Made by a program: the position numbers and the translations under genes
Notes under the pieces: model-generated
Told to the model about the DNA's origin: nothing
The model's database searches: none
Seen by the model: only the letters and a program-made list of their open reading frames with translations
From: Brevundimonas sp. MYb52
GTDB taxonomy: Bacteria > Pseudomonadota > Alphaproteobacteria > Caulobacterales > Caulobacteraceae
Length of the DNA stretch: 64,000 nucleotides
Direction of reading: 5' to 3'
Assembly: GCF_002979535.1 (NCBI RefSeq)
Contig: NZ_PCPB01000008.1
Span: 62,001 to 126,000, forward strand
In this document: in pieces, positions 36,870 through 45,253 of the stretch
How positions within the stretch are numbered: the stretch's first letter is position 1
Layout: every line of letters begins with the position of its first letter

Positions 36870-38174
36870 TCAGGCCGTCAGCGCGAGGCTCAGCGCCTCG
36901 ATGCGCTGGCGGATATCAGGCACGGCGATGGTTTCCCAGAAGGCGGAGCGGGCGGGCGGACCGAGGACGTAGAGGTCGGGGTCCGGCGTTCCGTCGGCGT
37001 GGCGGACACGACCGCTCTGGTCCAGGTCGAGGCCTAGCCTGAGCGGGTCGAGGCGAGCCCGCCCCTCGGCGATCAGGGCGGCGGTCAGGGGCGTCGCCGT
37101 CGCGTCATGGCCGGGGCCGGTGCAGTCGATCAGCCAGGGGGCGGTCAGGGCTTGTCCGGCCTCGCCGGCCAGACGCACCGTGACGCGGTCCGCAGAGGCC
37201 TCGACGTCGAGGATGCGGCCCGGGCGGACCGTCAGGCGGTTCTCATGGAACAGTCGGTCCAGTTCTGCGGCGATTTCGGGCGCGATGCGGTGGCGATGGA
37301 CATCCCACCACGGGCGCAGGTGGCGCAGGAAGCGGGCGCGCTCGGCCGAGGGGGCGGCCTGCCAAAGATCCAGGGTGATGGGTCGATAGCCCTCCATGAC
37401 GCGGCGCCATCCGTGCGCGCGCGCCAGTCGCCGCGCGACCGCCAGACGCTGGGAGAGCGGGCCGCTCAGGGCCTCGGGCGGCAGGTCGATGGGGGCGTCG
37501 TGATGCGGGCCGTGGGCGCGGGGCAGGAGGCCGCGACGCGACACCGCCGTCGCTCGACCGCGCCAGCCCTGGCTTAAAAGCGTCAGCAGCACGTCCACCA
37601 TGGTCAGGCCCGCACCCAGGATCAGGACGTCGTCGCCGGGCTGGATCGGCGCCAGGGCGTCGGGGGTCCAGGGATTGGCGATGATGCGTCCGTCTTCGCC
37701 GGTCGGGGTGGTGCGCGGGGCCGGGTTGCCGGTGGCCAGGACCACGGCGCGCCCGTCGATCCGCGCGCCGGTGGACAGGATGGCGGCGCGCCCTTCAATG
37801 GCGATGACGGCGCCGCTCAGGCGACGGACCAGACCGGGAAGGGCGACCTCGGTCGTGCTCAGTCGGTCGCGGACATAGAGGCCGTAGAGGCGGCGCGGGG
37901 CGAAGCCGTTGGCGTCGGCCTGATCGGGATGATGCGTCGTCAGCCAGTCGACGAAGTCGCCGGGACGGTCGGCCACGGCGCTCATCCGTCCGGCGCGGAC
38001 GTTCAGGCGATGGGCGTCATTGGGGGTGGCATAGGCCACGCCCGGACCGAAGGCGTCGCCGCGCTCGATCAAGACGGAGGCCTGGTCGCGCTCGGCCAGA
38101 CGCGCGGCCAGCATGGCCCCGGAAAAACCGCCGCCGACGATGACCACGGGGAGGGAGGAGGCGGCGTCGTTCAT
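36870..38174 (-). CDS. FAD/NAD(P)-binding protein (HpxO/YdhS-like flavoprotein)
   Basis: A 434-residue flavoprotein. The FAD loop is VVIVGGGFSGAMLAARLAE at residues 9-27, followed by GPGVAYATPNDAHRLNVRAGRMSA, a signature of the NAD_binding_9 family. A second dinucleotide site is ILGAGLTMVDVLLTLLSQG near 190-208. The order fits the YdhS-like proteins of unknown substrate, related to lysine/ornithine N-monooxygenases, but I see no definite oxygenase motif. It precedes the PLP-enzyme gene on the same strand and could share its transcript. Confidence 0.82.
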   Translation of the reverse strand: MNDAASSLPVVIVGGGFSGAMLAARLAERDQASVLIERGDAFGPGVAYATPNDAHRLNVRAGRMSAVADRPGDFVDWLTTHHPDQADANGFAPRRLYGLYVRDRLSTTEVALPGLVRRLSGAVIAIEGRAAILSTGARIDGRAVVLATGNPAPRTTPTGEDGRIIANPWTPDALAPIQPGDDVLILGAGLTMVDVLLTLLSQGWRGRATAVSRRGLLPRAHGPHHDAPIDLPPEALSGPLSQRLAVARRLARAHGWRRVMEGYRPITLDLWQAAPSAERARFLRHLRPWWDVHRHRIAPEIAAELDRLFHENRLTVRPGRILDVEASADRVTVRLAGEAGQALTAPWLIDCTGPGHDATATPLTAALIAEGRARLDPLRLGLDLDQSGRVRHADGTPDPDLYVLGPPARSAFWETIAVPDIRQRIEALSLALTA

Positions 38175-38194
38175 GGCCTCACCTCGCCCGAGGC

Positions 38195-38231
38195 GGGGGG
38201 AGAGGTCAATCGTTCGATCATCCTCTCCCCC
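38195..38231. repeat. Inverted repeat between the flavoprotein and phosphomannomutase genes
   Basis: GGGGGGAGAGG (38195-38205) faces CCTCTCCCCC (38222-38231) across TCAATCGTTCGATCAT, itself a partial palindrome. It belongs in style to the C-rich hairpins at 16.3 and 56.5 kb. Confidence 0.7.
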
Positions 38232-38242
38232 TGCGCCGTCGA

Positions 38243-39742
38243 TCAGATTTCCTGATTGAAGGCGCCGATCTCGGGGTGAGCGGCCAGACGCGGCTTCACC
38301 TCTTTCCTGAACAGGTCGCGCATGTCGTCGGCCGAGCGCATGCTCTCGACCACGACCACCAGCTCAGGCTTGTTGGAGGAGGCGCGGACCAGGACCCAGG
38401 AGCCGTCCTCAAGGTGGACGCGGACGCCGTTGACGGTGATGGCCTCGACGATCTTGCGACCCAGGATCGAACCGCCGGCGGCCGCCAAGTCCTCGTATTC
38501 CTTCACGATCTTGGCCAGGACGTCATACTTCAGCTCGTCGTCGCAGTGCGGCGACATGGTCAGGCTGGTCCAGGCGTCGGGGAGGGCGGACTTCAGCTCG
38601 CTCAGCGACTTGCCGGGGTTGCGATCCAGCATGGCCAGGACGGCGCCGGCGGCGACCAGACCGTCGTCATAGCCGTGGCCCAGATCGCCCGACAGGAAGA
38701 AGTGGCCCGACTTCTCGAACCCGGCCAGGGCGCCCAGTTCGGCGGTCTTGCGCTTGATGTAGGAGTGGCCGGTCTTCCAGTAGACGGTGGTGGCGCCATT
38801 GGCCTTGAGCACCGCGTCGGTCTTGTAGAGGCCGGTCGATTTCACATCGACGACGAAGACGGCGTTCGGGTGGATGGCCGACAGGTCGCGGGCCAGCATC
38901 AGGCCGATCTTGTCGGCGAAGATCTCTTCGCCGGTATTGTCGACCACGCCGCAGCGGTCGCCGTCGCCGTCGAAGCCGAGGGCCAGGTCGGCGCCGGTTT
39001 CCTTCACCTTTTGGGCCATCGCCACCAGCATGACGTGGTCTTCGGGGTTCGGGTTATATTTGGGGAAGGTCCAGTCGAGGTCGGTGTCCATCTCGATCAC
39101 CTCGCAGCCCATCAGGCGCAGGGCCTCGGGCGCGAAGGCGCCGGCGGTGCCGTTGCCGCAGGCGGCCACGACCTTGAGCGGACGGGTCAGCTTCAGCTTG
39201 GAGGCCACGTCCTTGATGTAGGTCTGGCGGAAGCCTTCGACACGTTCGACGCGGCCGCCGGGGCGAGCGACGCCCTCGCCGTTCAGGACGATGTCCTTCA
39301 GCCGGGTCATCTCGTCGGGGCCGAAGGTCAGGGGCGCCTGGGCGCCCATCTTGACGCCGGTCCAGCCGTTTTCATTGTGGCTGGCTGTGACCATGGCCAC
39401 GCAGGGGCAGTCGAGCGCGAACTGGGCGTAGTAGGCCATGGGCGACAGGGCCAGGCCGATGTCGATGACTTCCATACCGCCTTCCAACAGGCCGAGGATC
39501 AGGGCCTGCTTCACCGACAGGGAGTAGGAGCGGAAGTCGTGGCCGACGGCGATGCGCGGGCGCACGCCGATCTCGTGGGCATAGGTGGCCAGGCCTAGAC
39601 CCAGGGCCTGAATGCCCAGCAGGTTGATCTCTTTTTCCAGAATCCAGCGGGCGTCGTATTCGCGGAAGCCGGTCGGCTTCACCAGGGGGAGGGTTTCGTA
39701 CTCCGCCGTATTGGGGCGGATGTCCTGGCGCGGTTTCGACAT
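38243..39742 (-). CDS. Phosphomannomutase/phosphoglucomutase
   Basis: A 499-residue alpha-D-phosphohexomutase of the AlgC/ManB group that interconverts the 6- and 1-phosphates of mannose and/or glucose. The phosphoserine loop is MVTASHNENGWTGVKMG (about residues 118-134), the metal loop is GFDGDGDRCGVVDN, the sugar-specificity loop is GFEKSGHFF and the C-terminal phosphate site is VRASSNKPELVVVVES. Glucose-1-phosphate made here is the substrate of GalU, and mannose-1-phosphate feeds GDP-mannose, so it belongs with the envelope-sugar genes in this region. It is divergent from gpmA. Confidence 0.93.
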   Translation of the reverse strand: MSKPRQDIRPNTAEYETLPLVKPTGFREYDARWILEKEINLLGIQALGLGLATYAHEIGVRPRIAVGHDFRSYSLSVKQALILGLLEGGMEVIDIGLALSPMAYYAQFALDCPCVAMVTASHNENGWTGVKMGAQAPLTFGPDEMTRLKDIVLNGEGVARPGGRVERVEGFRQTYIKDVASKLKLTRPLKVVAACGNGTAGAFAPEALRLMGCEVIEMDTDLDWTFPKYNPNPEDHVMLVAMAQKVKETGADLALGFDGDGDRCGVVDNTGEEIFADKIGLMLARDLSAIHPNAVFVVDVKSTGLYKTDAVLKANGATTVYWKTGHSYIKRKTAELGALAGFEKSGHFFLSGDLGHGYDDGLVAAGAVLAMLDRNPGKSLSELKSALPDAWTSLTMSPHCDDELKYDVLAKIVKEYEDLAAAGGSILGRKIVEAITVNGVRVHLEDGSWVLVRASSNKPELVVVVESMRSADDMRDLFRKEVKPRLAAHPEIGAFNQEI

Positions 39743-39938
39743 GGGTATTCCTGAAGCATGGGCAGTTGGACGAACGAAGTTCAGCTATCCGCCCTCAATC
39801 GTTGCGGTATAGCGGGCCTCCCCGGAGAGGCCAACAACGCACGAGGGCCAAGCGGGCTGCATTCTTTTCCCGCATCGTGAAACCTTGACCGCCCCCGCGT
39901 CCACGGCCTACGCGAGGGGCTGCCATACGGAGACGCCC

Positions 39939-40652
39939 ATGCCCCGCCTGATCCTGCTGCGCCACGGCCAGAGCCAGTGGAACCTGGAAAACCGCTTCAC
40001 CGGCTGGGTGGACGTGGACCTGACCGCAGAGGGCGAGGCCCAGGCGCGGCGCGGCGGCGAACTGATCGCCGAGGCCGGGTTCAAGCCCGCCGTCATGTTC
40101 ACCTCGGTCCTCACGCGCGCCAAGCGCACCGGCGCCCTGGCCCTGGATTCTGCAGGTCTGAAGGACGTCCCCGTGGTCGAGGACTGGCGCCTGAACGAGC
40201 GTCACTACGGCGGCCTGACCGGGCTGGACAAGGCCGAGACGGCGGCCAAGCACGGCGAGGACCAGGTCAAGATCTGGCGCCGCAGCTATGACGTGCCGCC
40301 GCCGCCGCTGGCGGCCGGCAGCGAGTTCGATTTCCACGCCGACCCTCGCTACGAGGGCAAGGCCATCCCCGACACCGAGAGCCTGAAGACGACGCTGGAC
40401 CGGGTGCAGCCCTATTGGGACGCCGAGATCGCCCCGCGCCTGAAGGCGGGCGAGGACGTGCTGATCGCCGCCCACGGCAATAGCTTGCGGGCCATCGTCA
40501 AGCTGCTGTTCGCCGTGCCGGACGATCAGATCGTCGGCGTCGAGATCCCCACCGGCAACCCGCTGGAGATCGATCTGGACGGCGATCTGAAGCCGGTCGC
40601 CGCCCGCTATCTGGACGAGGGCCGGGCGCAAGCCTTGCCGAAGATCGCGTGA
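39939..40652 (+). CDS. gpmA: 2,3-bisphosphoglycerate-dependent phosphoglycerate mutase
   Basis: A 237-residue glycolytic enzyme that swaps 3- and 2-phosphoglycerate. The phosphohistidine is in LLRHGQSQWNLENRFTGWVDV; NERHYGGLTGLDKAET and AAHGNSLRAIVKLL supply the substrate contacts and second histidine. The ATG at 39939 has GGAG six bases before it and gives the normal MPRLILLRHG start. Its TGA overlaps the GTG start of the next gene, so the two are coupled. Confidence 0.96.
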   Translation: MPRLILLRHGQSQWNLENRFTGWVDVDLTAEGEAQARRGGELIAEAGFKPAVMFTSVLTRAKRTGALALDSAGLKDVPVVEDWRLNERHYGGLTGLDKAETAAKHGEDQVKIWRRSYDVPPPPLAAGSEFDFHADPRYEGKAIPDTESLKTTLDRVQPYWDAEIAPRLKAGEDVLIAAHGNSLRAIVKLLFAVPDDQIVGVEIPTGNPLEIDLDGDLKPVAARYLDEGRAQALPKIA

Positions 40653-41281
40653 GTTCGTCCGTGAAAGACGACGCCGTCCACATGCGCCGCGCCATTGATC
40701 TGGCCCTGGCCAGCATGGGCGAGACCTGGCCCAATCCGTCGGTCGGTTGCGTCCTGGTGAAGGACGGCGTCGTCCTGGCCGAGGCCGCCACGGCGCCGGG
40801 CGGACGGCCCCACGCCGAGGAGCAGGCCGTGCCCGCCGCCGGCGAGGCCGTGAAGGGCGCGACCGCCTATGTCACGCTGGAGCCTTGCGGCGCCCGCTCG
40901 TCGGGCCGCAAGTCCTGCGCCCACTTCCTGGCCGAGGCCGGGGTCGAGCGGGTGGTGATCGCCGCGCTTGATCCGTCGCCCTTCGCCTCGGGGCGGGGCA
41001 CGGAACGGCTGCGCCAGTCGGGCCTGACGGTCGAGACCGGCCTGCTGGCCGAGGACGCCGCTGTGCTGAGCGAGGGCTTCCTGCACCGTCTGGAGACCGG
41101 GCGGCCGATGGTCCGCATCAGCGAGGACGGCAAGGGCTTTGACGGTCGTTTCGTCGCCGCCCCGCGCGCCGATCTGACGACCGAGCTGAACCGCCTGGGC
41201 GAGGCGGGCTACACCCGGCTGTGGACCAACGAAGGCGAACTGGCCGAGGCCCTGCGAGAACAGGGCCTGCTGACCGAATAG
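40649..41281 (+). CDS. RibD-like deaminase lacking most of the reductase domain
   Basis: A 210-residue protein whose first 145 residues match the deaminase half of riboflavin enzyme RibD: MRRAIDLALASMGETWPNPSVGCVLVKDG, the zinc-site PHAEEQAV, GATAYVTLEPCG and RVVIAALDPSPFASGRGTERL. The second zinc-cysteine pair has one extra residue between the cysteines (CGARSSGRKSC) compared with E. coli RibD, and the HHGRTPP substrate segment is changed. The reductase half, normally over 200 residues, is reduced to about 50. They still look like its very end (RLGEAGYTRLWTNEGELAEALREQGLLTE). A deletion inside an ancestral ribD would explain this. It starts with GTG overlapping the gpmA stop. Whether it still works in riboflavin synthesis is doubtful; another full ribD is likely elsewhere. 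Confidence 0.82.
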   Translation: MSSSVKDDAVHMRRAIDLALASMGETWPNPSVGCVLVKDGVVLAEAATAPGGRPHAEEQAVPAAGEAVKGATAYVTLEPCGARSSGRKSCAHFLAEAGVERVVIAALDPSPFASGRGTERLRQSGLTVETGLLAEDAAVLSEGFLHRLETGRPMVRISEDGKGFDGRFVAAPRADLTTELNRLGEAGYTRLWTNEGELAEALREQGLLTE

Positions 41282-41342
41282 GACCGCGGAAACGGGTGTT
41301 TCTGAAAAGCTTCCTTAATGCCGCGTAAGCCATGTTGGCGGC

Positions 41343-42620
41343 ATGAGCGACGCCGCCGATCCTGTCCGCAAGAAACCGACCCAGGCTGAGGTCGATCTGA
41401 TCTGCGCCAAGCATGACCGGCTGTGGCAGGCGCGGCCGGGCGGGGCGCGCGCCGTCTTCGCCTGGATGGACCTGTCGGGGTTGACGCTGCGAGGGCGCAA
41501 TCTGGCCGACGCCGACTTCGCCGCCGCCCGCCTGCACGGCTGCGACCTGTCCGGGGCCAAGCTGGACAACGCCAACTTCTTCGGCGCCGACATGCAGGAC
41601 ATCACCCTGGTCGACGCCAGCCTGAGGCGGGCCGATCTGCGCGGCGCCTGTCTGCGCGGGGCCGACCTGTCGGGGGCCGACCTGTTCGAGGCCGACCTGC
41701 GCGAAGGCACGATCGCGGCGGCGGACGGCAAGCTGGGCTTCCGCGTCATCGAGGCCCAGAAGCGCGGCGACACCCAGGCCCAGGGCGCCAGCCTAGTCGG
41801 AGCCAATCTGCAGCGCTCGCGCATGACCGGGGTGGTGGCCATCGCCGCTGACTTCACCGACGCGGTCATGAAGGACTGCAAGCTGGTGCGGGCCAATCTG
41901 AAGCAGGCCAATTTCACCGGGGCCGACCTGGCCGGGGCCGACCTGTCCGGCGCGGACCTGTCGGGCGCGGACCTGACCGACGCCATCCTAGTGGGGGTCA
42001 AGGCCGCCATGTGGCGCACCGACGGGGCCAATATGGAAGGGGCTCTGACCGACAACCGCCCGGCGGGCGAGTCCGTCAGCCGCATGCCCGCCGCCGAAAT
42101 GCTGCGCGAACACGCCCTGTGGTGCGAGACGGGGGGAGGCGAGGGCCAGCCTTCGGTCTTCGACGGCGTCGATCTGCGCCCGCTGGAATCCATTCGCGGC
42201 CTGAACCTGACGGCCCTGTCGGCCAAGGGGGCGGTCTTTTACGGCCTGGATATGGAAGGTGTGCAGCTTCAGGGCGCACAGCTGGAGGGCGCGGACCTGC
42301 GCTCGGCCAATCTGCGCCGGGCCGACCTGCGCGGCGCGCGGCTGGGCCGGGCCAAGCTGAACGGCGTCGATCTGCGCGAGGCCCAGTTGGGACCGTTGAT
42401 GCTGGGGGCCGATCGTCTGCTGCCGGCGGACCTGTCGGGCGCTGTGCTGCGCGGCGCCGACCTGTCGGGGGCCGATCTGCGTCGGGCGGTTCTGGCAGGG
42501 GCGGACCTCAGCCGCGCGGTGCTGCACGGCGCCCAGGTCAAGCAGGCCGACTTCACCGGCGCCCAGACTGGCGGCGCACGCGGGCTGGACCCGGCGGATC
42601 TGAAGGCGGCGGCGGCCTAG
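41343..42620 (+). CDS. Pentapeptide-repeat protein
   Basis: A 425-residue cytoplasmic protein built largely of A(D/N)LxX pentapeptides, which stack as right-handed quadrilateral beta-helices. Two repeat blocks are visible, about 38-120 plus 155-220 (ANLKQANFTGADLAGADLSGADL) and about 280-410 (LEGADLRSANLRRADLRGA). They are separated by a non-repeat linker around 222-275 (NRPAGESVSRMPAAEMLREHALWCETGG). Another non-repeat stretch lies at about 122-145. Some members mimic DNA and protect gyrase from quinolones, but most have unknown roles and nothing here points to a target. It stands alone, converging with hsp20. Confidence 0.9.
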   Translation: MSDAADPVRKKPTQAEVDLICAKHDRLWQARPGGARAVFAWMDLSGLTLRGRNLADADFAAARLHGCDLSGAKLDNANFFGADMQDITLVDASLRRADLRGACLRGADLSGADLFEADLREGTIAAADGKLGFRVIEAQKRGDTQAQGASLVGANLQRSRMTGVVAIAADFTDAVMKDCKLVRANLKQANFTGADLAGADLSGADLSGADLTDAILVGVKAAMWRTDGANMEGALTDNRPAGESVSRMPAAEMLREHALWCETGGGEGQPSVFDGVDLRPLESIRGLNLTALSAKGAVFYGLDMEGVQLQGAQLEGADLRSANLRRADLRGARLGRAKLNGVDLREAQLGPLMLGADRLLPADLSGAVLRGADLSGADLRRAVLAGADLSRAVLHGAQVKQADFTGAQTGGARGLDPADLKAAAA

Positions 42621-42627
42621 CGCGCAC

Positions 42628-42656
42628 GAAAAAGGGGCGACGCGAACGTCGCCCCT
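42628..42656 (-). terminator. Terminator of hsp20
   Basis: On the minus strand AGGGGCGACG and CGTCGCCCCT (42656-42633) form a perfect 10-bp stem with a TTCG loop, and the stem runs into TTTTT. It serves the leftward hsp20 message. Confidence 0.92.
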
Positions 42657-42683
42657 CTCCGGTTGTTTCAGGCGTAGCCGCGT

Positions 42684-43172
42684 TTAGGCGGCCTTCTTCG
42701 CCTTGTCGGCCTTGCCGGCGGTTTCACCCTCGATCAGGGCCTTGCCGGTCGCGATCTCGATGCGGCGGGGCTTGAGGGCCTCGGGCAGCTCGCGTTGCAG
42801 GTCGATGGTCAGCAGGCCGTTCGACAGGTCGGCGCCCTTGACCACCACATAGTCGGCCAGCTGGAAGCGGCGCTCGAAGTCGCGCTCGGCCAGGCCGCGA
42901 TGCAGATAGGTCTTCTGCGGCGCCGCATCGTCGTTGGCGGCCTTCTTGCCGGTGACGGTCAGGGAGTTTTCCTTGGCCTCGATGTTCAGTTCGTCGGGCG
43001 AGAAGCCGGCGACGGCGATTTCGATGCGATAGGCGTTCTCGCCGGTCGTCTCGATATTATAGGGGGGCCAACCGTTTTCCTGGCTGGAGCGCGCGGCGCT
43101 TTCCAACTGGCGGGCCAGGCGGTCGAAGCCGACGGCGGAACGGTACAGCGGCGAGAAATCATAGGTACGCAT
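42684..43172 (-). CDS. Small heat-shock protein (Hsp20/IbpA family)
   Basis: A 162-residue alpha-crystallin-type chaperone that binds unfolding proteins without ATP. It starts MRTYDFSPLYRSAVGFDRLARQLE, the IbpA-like N-terminus. The crystallin domain covers about 38-130 (YNIETTGENAYRIEIAVAGFSPDELNIEAKENSLTVTG ... YLHRGLAERDFERRFQLADYV). An alanine/lysine-rich tail follows. Its promoter and leader show two heat-control elements: an RpoH-type promoter at 43309-43336 and a hairpin at 43180-43199 that hides the AAGGA ribosome site, resembling a ROSE thermometer. A terminator follows the gene, so it is monocistronic. Confidence 0.95.
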   Translation of the reverse strand: MRTYDFSPLYRSAVGFDRLARQLESAARSSQENGWPPYNIETTGENAYRIEIAVAGFSPDELNIEAKENSLTVTGKKAANDDAAPQKTYLHRGLAERDFERRFQLADYVVVKGADLSNGLLTIDLQRELPEALKPRRIEIATGKALIEGETAGKADKAKKAA

Positions 43173-43252
43173 GGGTCATCCTTCTGACATTCAGCAAGGT
43201 TGAACCGCCCGGCGATTTTGCCCCGGACGGCGGAGGGGGTCAGCCCCGGCGG
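43173..43252 (-). promoter_or_regulatory. ROSE-like RNA thermometer in the hsp20 leader
   Basis: Just before the start codon the mRNA reads CCUUGCUGA-AUG-UCAGAAGG (43199-43180). CCUU pairs with AAGG of the Shine-Dalgarno and CUGA pairs with UCAG. One unpaired G sits opposite the ribosome site, exactly the UUGCU box with bulged G that defines ROSE elements. Upstream, ACCGCC and GGCGGT can close a second G/C-rich hairpin (about 43252-43201). Heating should melt the weak proximal hairpin and free the ribosome site. Family knowledge: ROSE elements control hsp20 genes in many alphaproteobacteria. Confidence 0.72.
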
Positions 43253-43308
43253 TCCGAAATCGGCCCCGTCAGGTCTGGAGAGCCCAGGATCGGCGCTCTC
43301 GGATGAAG

Positions 43309-43336
43309 AGGTAGGCGCGCATTCTTGCGGCGCAAG
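43309..43336 (-). promoter_or_regulatory. RpoH (sigma-32) type promoter of hsp20
   Basis: On the minus strand CTTG (43336-43333) is followed after exactly 17 bases by CCTACCT (43315-43309). This matches the alphaproteobacterial heat-shock consensus CTTG-N17-CYTATNT at all but one position. It predicts a leader of about 130 bases, long enough for the ROSE-like element. Confidence 0.68.
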
Positions 43337-43459
43337 GGGCGCCTCAATCGGCGAGCAGCCGCGCGAAATCGTCGCTTGGTCCAATCCACGCCTTGCCGAG
43401 GCCGCGAAGCGCCGTAAGGGTTACAGATTGTTTCTTTTTAGGACCGACCGGAGCCCCCT

Positions 43460-44260
43460 ATGCGATCCCTCGTCCTCGCCGCCATCCTGGCGTCCGCCTT
43501 CGTCGCGCCCGCTTTCGCCCAAAGCACCCCGCCGGAATCGCCGGCCCTGCAACACCGTCAGGGCCTGTCGATGGAGATGCCCAAGGTCGAGGAGGACGCT
43601 GCGCTTCAGGCCGCGATCGCTTCGTCCGCCCGGCCCGAGGCCGACCGCGTCCGCGACAGCCAGCGCCATCCGTTCGAGACCCTGACCTTCTGGGGCCTGC
43701 AGCCTGGCCTGACCGTGGTGGAGATCGAACCCGGCCGCGCCGGCTGGTGGCGCAACATCCTGGAGCCCTATGCGGCGGCCACCGGCGGGACCTACGTCGG
43801 CGTCGGCAAGCCGACCGAGAGCATGGGCGTGGCCGATGGTTCCGCCGACATGGTGGTGGTGGCGCGGGCCTTCCACAACTGGTCCAGCGACGGTCGCACC
43901 GACCCCTATCTGGCGGCCTTCTTCAAGGCGCTGAAGCCGGGCGGCGTCCTGGCGGTCGAGCAGCACCGCAGCGTCGACGGCCTGAACGTCGCCGACGTGG
44001 CCTCAACCGGTTATGTGCCCGAAAGCTACGTCATTCACGCCGCCCGTCGCGCGGGCTTCGAGTTGGAGGCGCGCAGCGAACTGAACGCCAACGCCAAGGA
44101 CGACCGGGATCATCCCTTCGGCGTCTGGACCCTGCCGCCGACGCGATCTTCGCAGAAGGACGGGCGGGTTCTGACCGCCGAGGAAAGGGCCGGCTTTGAC
44201 GCCATCGGCGAGAGCGACCGCATGACCCTGCGATTCCGTAAGCCCGAGGCCGCGAACTGA
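43460..44260 (+). CDS. Exported methyltransferase-fold protein, copy 1 (COG4798-like)
   Basis: A 266-residue protein with a Sec signal peptide (MRSLVLAAILASAFVAPAFAQ) in front of a class I methyltransferase-like domain (about 70-262). Landmarks are RHPFETLTFWGLQPGLTVVEIEPG (the SAM motif I position), MVVVARAFHNW, ALKPGGVLAVEQHR and the end GESDRMTLRFRKPE. The motif-I glycine triplet is degenerate (EIEPGRAGWW). SAM is not known to be available in the periplasm, so the role is unclear. The next gene is a paralog, and a hydrolase follows. I see no promoter with confidence. Confidence 0.85.
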   Translation: MRSLVLAAILASAFVAPAFAQSTPPESPALQHRQGLSMEMPKVEEDAALQAAIASSARPEADRVRDSQRHPFETLTFWGLQPGLTVVEIEPGRAGWWRNILEPYAAATGGTYVGVGKPTESMGVADGSADMVVVARAFHNWSSDGRTDPYLAAFFKALKPGGVLAVEQHRSVDGLNVADVASTGYVPESYVIHAARRAGFELEARSELNANAKDDRDHPFGVWTLPPTRSSQKDGRVLTAEERAGFDAIGESDRMTLRFRKPEAAN

Positions 44261-44350
44261 TGCCGTTTGCGGTTTTGACCCTGGCGGAGAAGCGTCTTAA
44301 GCCCAAGGCCATGATGATCTCCATGACGGTCCTGGCCCAGGGAGGCGCGC

Positions 44351-45253
44351 ATGGCTGAGCGTTCGACGCGACGCGCGGTCCTGGCGGGCGCCTGCATGGC
44401 CGCCTTCGCCGGCCTGGCCGCCTGCGGCAAGAAGGAAGAGAAGGCGGCGGCGCCGCAAGCGCCCGCCGTTCCTGCCGGTCCGGCGGAAGGCTCGCTGGAA
44501 TGGGCCGTCGCCGGCGCCTGGCGCTCGGCCTCGGACAAGGCGCGCGACCCCGCCCGCCATCCGGTCGAGACGCTGCGTTTCTTCGGCCTGCAGCCCAAGA
44601 TGACGGTGGTGGACTTCTGGCCCGGCAGCGGCTGGTTCATCGACATCCTGGCCCCTTATCTGAACAAGGGCGGCGGCTCGCTCTATCTGGCGGGCTTTGC
44701 CGAGGGACCGGCCGCCGACCCTGCCCAGATCGCCATCAACAACGCCCTGAAGGCCAAGCTGGAGGGCGACAAGAAGCTGTACGGTCAGGTCCAGTTCAGC
44801 GCCTTTGGCGCCGGCACGGGTCCGGTGGCGCCGGTAGGCACGGCCGATCTGGTGCTGTTCATGCGCTACATCCACGCCTGGATGGCCGCCGGTCTGGCCG
44901 AGAAGGCCTTCGCCGACGCCTATGCCGCCCTGCGGCCCGGCGGCGTCCTGGGGGTCGAGCAGCACCGGCTGCAGCCGGATGAGGACCAGGACCCGGCGGC
45001 GGCCAACGGCTATGTCCAGGAAGCCTTCGTCAAGCAACTGGCCGCCGAGGCTGGCTTCGTCTTCGTCGAGGCGTCCGAGATCAACGCCAACCCGGCCGAC
45101 ACCAAGGATCACCCCTTCGGGGCCGATACCCTGGCGCCCATTCGCCTGACGGCGCCCATGGGGCAGCCGGCCAACCCCGAGTTCGACCGCACCAAATACG
45201 ACGCGATCGGCGAGAGCGATCGCATGACCTTGAAGTTCAGGAAGCCCGAGTGA
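44351..45253 (+). CDS. Exported methyltransferase-fold lipoprotein, copy 2
   Basis: A 300-residue paralog of the preceding gene. The N-terminus STRRAVLAGACMAAFAGLAACGKKEE has a twin-arginine-like pair and a lipobox (LAAC), so it is probably a lipoprotein facing the periplasm, followed by an Ala/Pro linker. The domain (about 70-298) shares RHPVETLRFFGLQPKMTVVDFWPGSGW, MRYIHAWMA, ALRPGGVLGVEQHR, DHPFGADTLAP and GESDRMTLKFRKPE with copy 1. Its motif I (DFWPGSGW) is better preserved than that of copy 1. GGGAGG precedes the ATG. Its stop overlaps the GTG start of the hydrolase gene. Confidence 0.87.
   Translation: MAERSTRRAVLAGACMAAFAGLAACGKKEEKAAAPQAPAVPAGPAEGSLEWAVAGAWRSASDKARDPARHPVETLRFFGLQPKMTVVDFWPGSGWFIDILAPYLNKGGGSLYLAGFAEGPAADPAQIAINNALKAKLEGDKKLYGQVQFSAFGAGTGPVAPVGTADLVLFMRYIHAWMAAGLAEKAFADAYAALRPGGVLGVEQHRLQPDEDQDPAAANGYVQEAFVKQLAAEAGFVFVEASEINANPADTKDHPFGADTLAPIRLTAPMGQPANPEFDRTKYDAIGESDRMTLKFRKPE

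Noticed and set aside
41343..42620. Tandem DNA repeat within the pentapeptide-repeat gene
   Set aside because: The nucleotide repetition reflects the coding of A(D/N)LxX units, not a separate DNA element.
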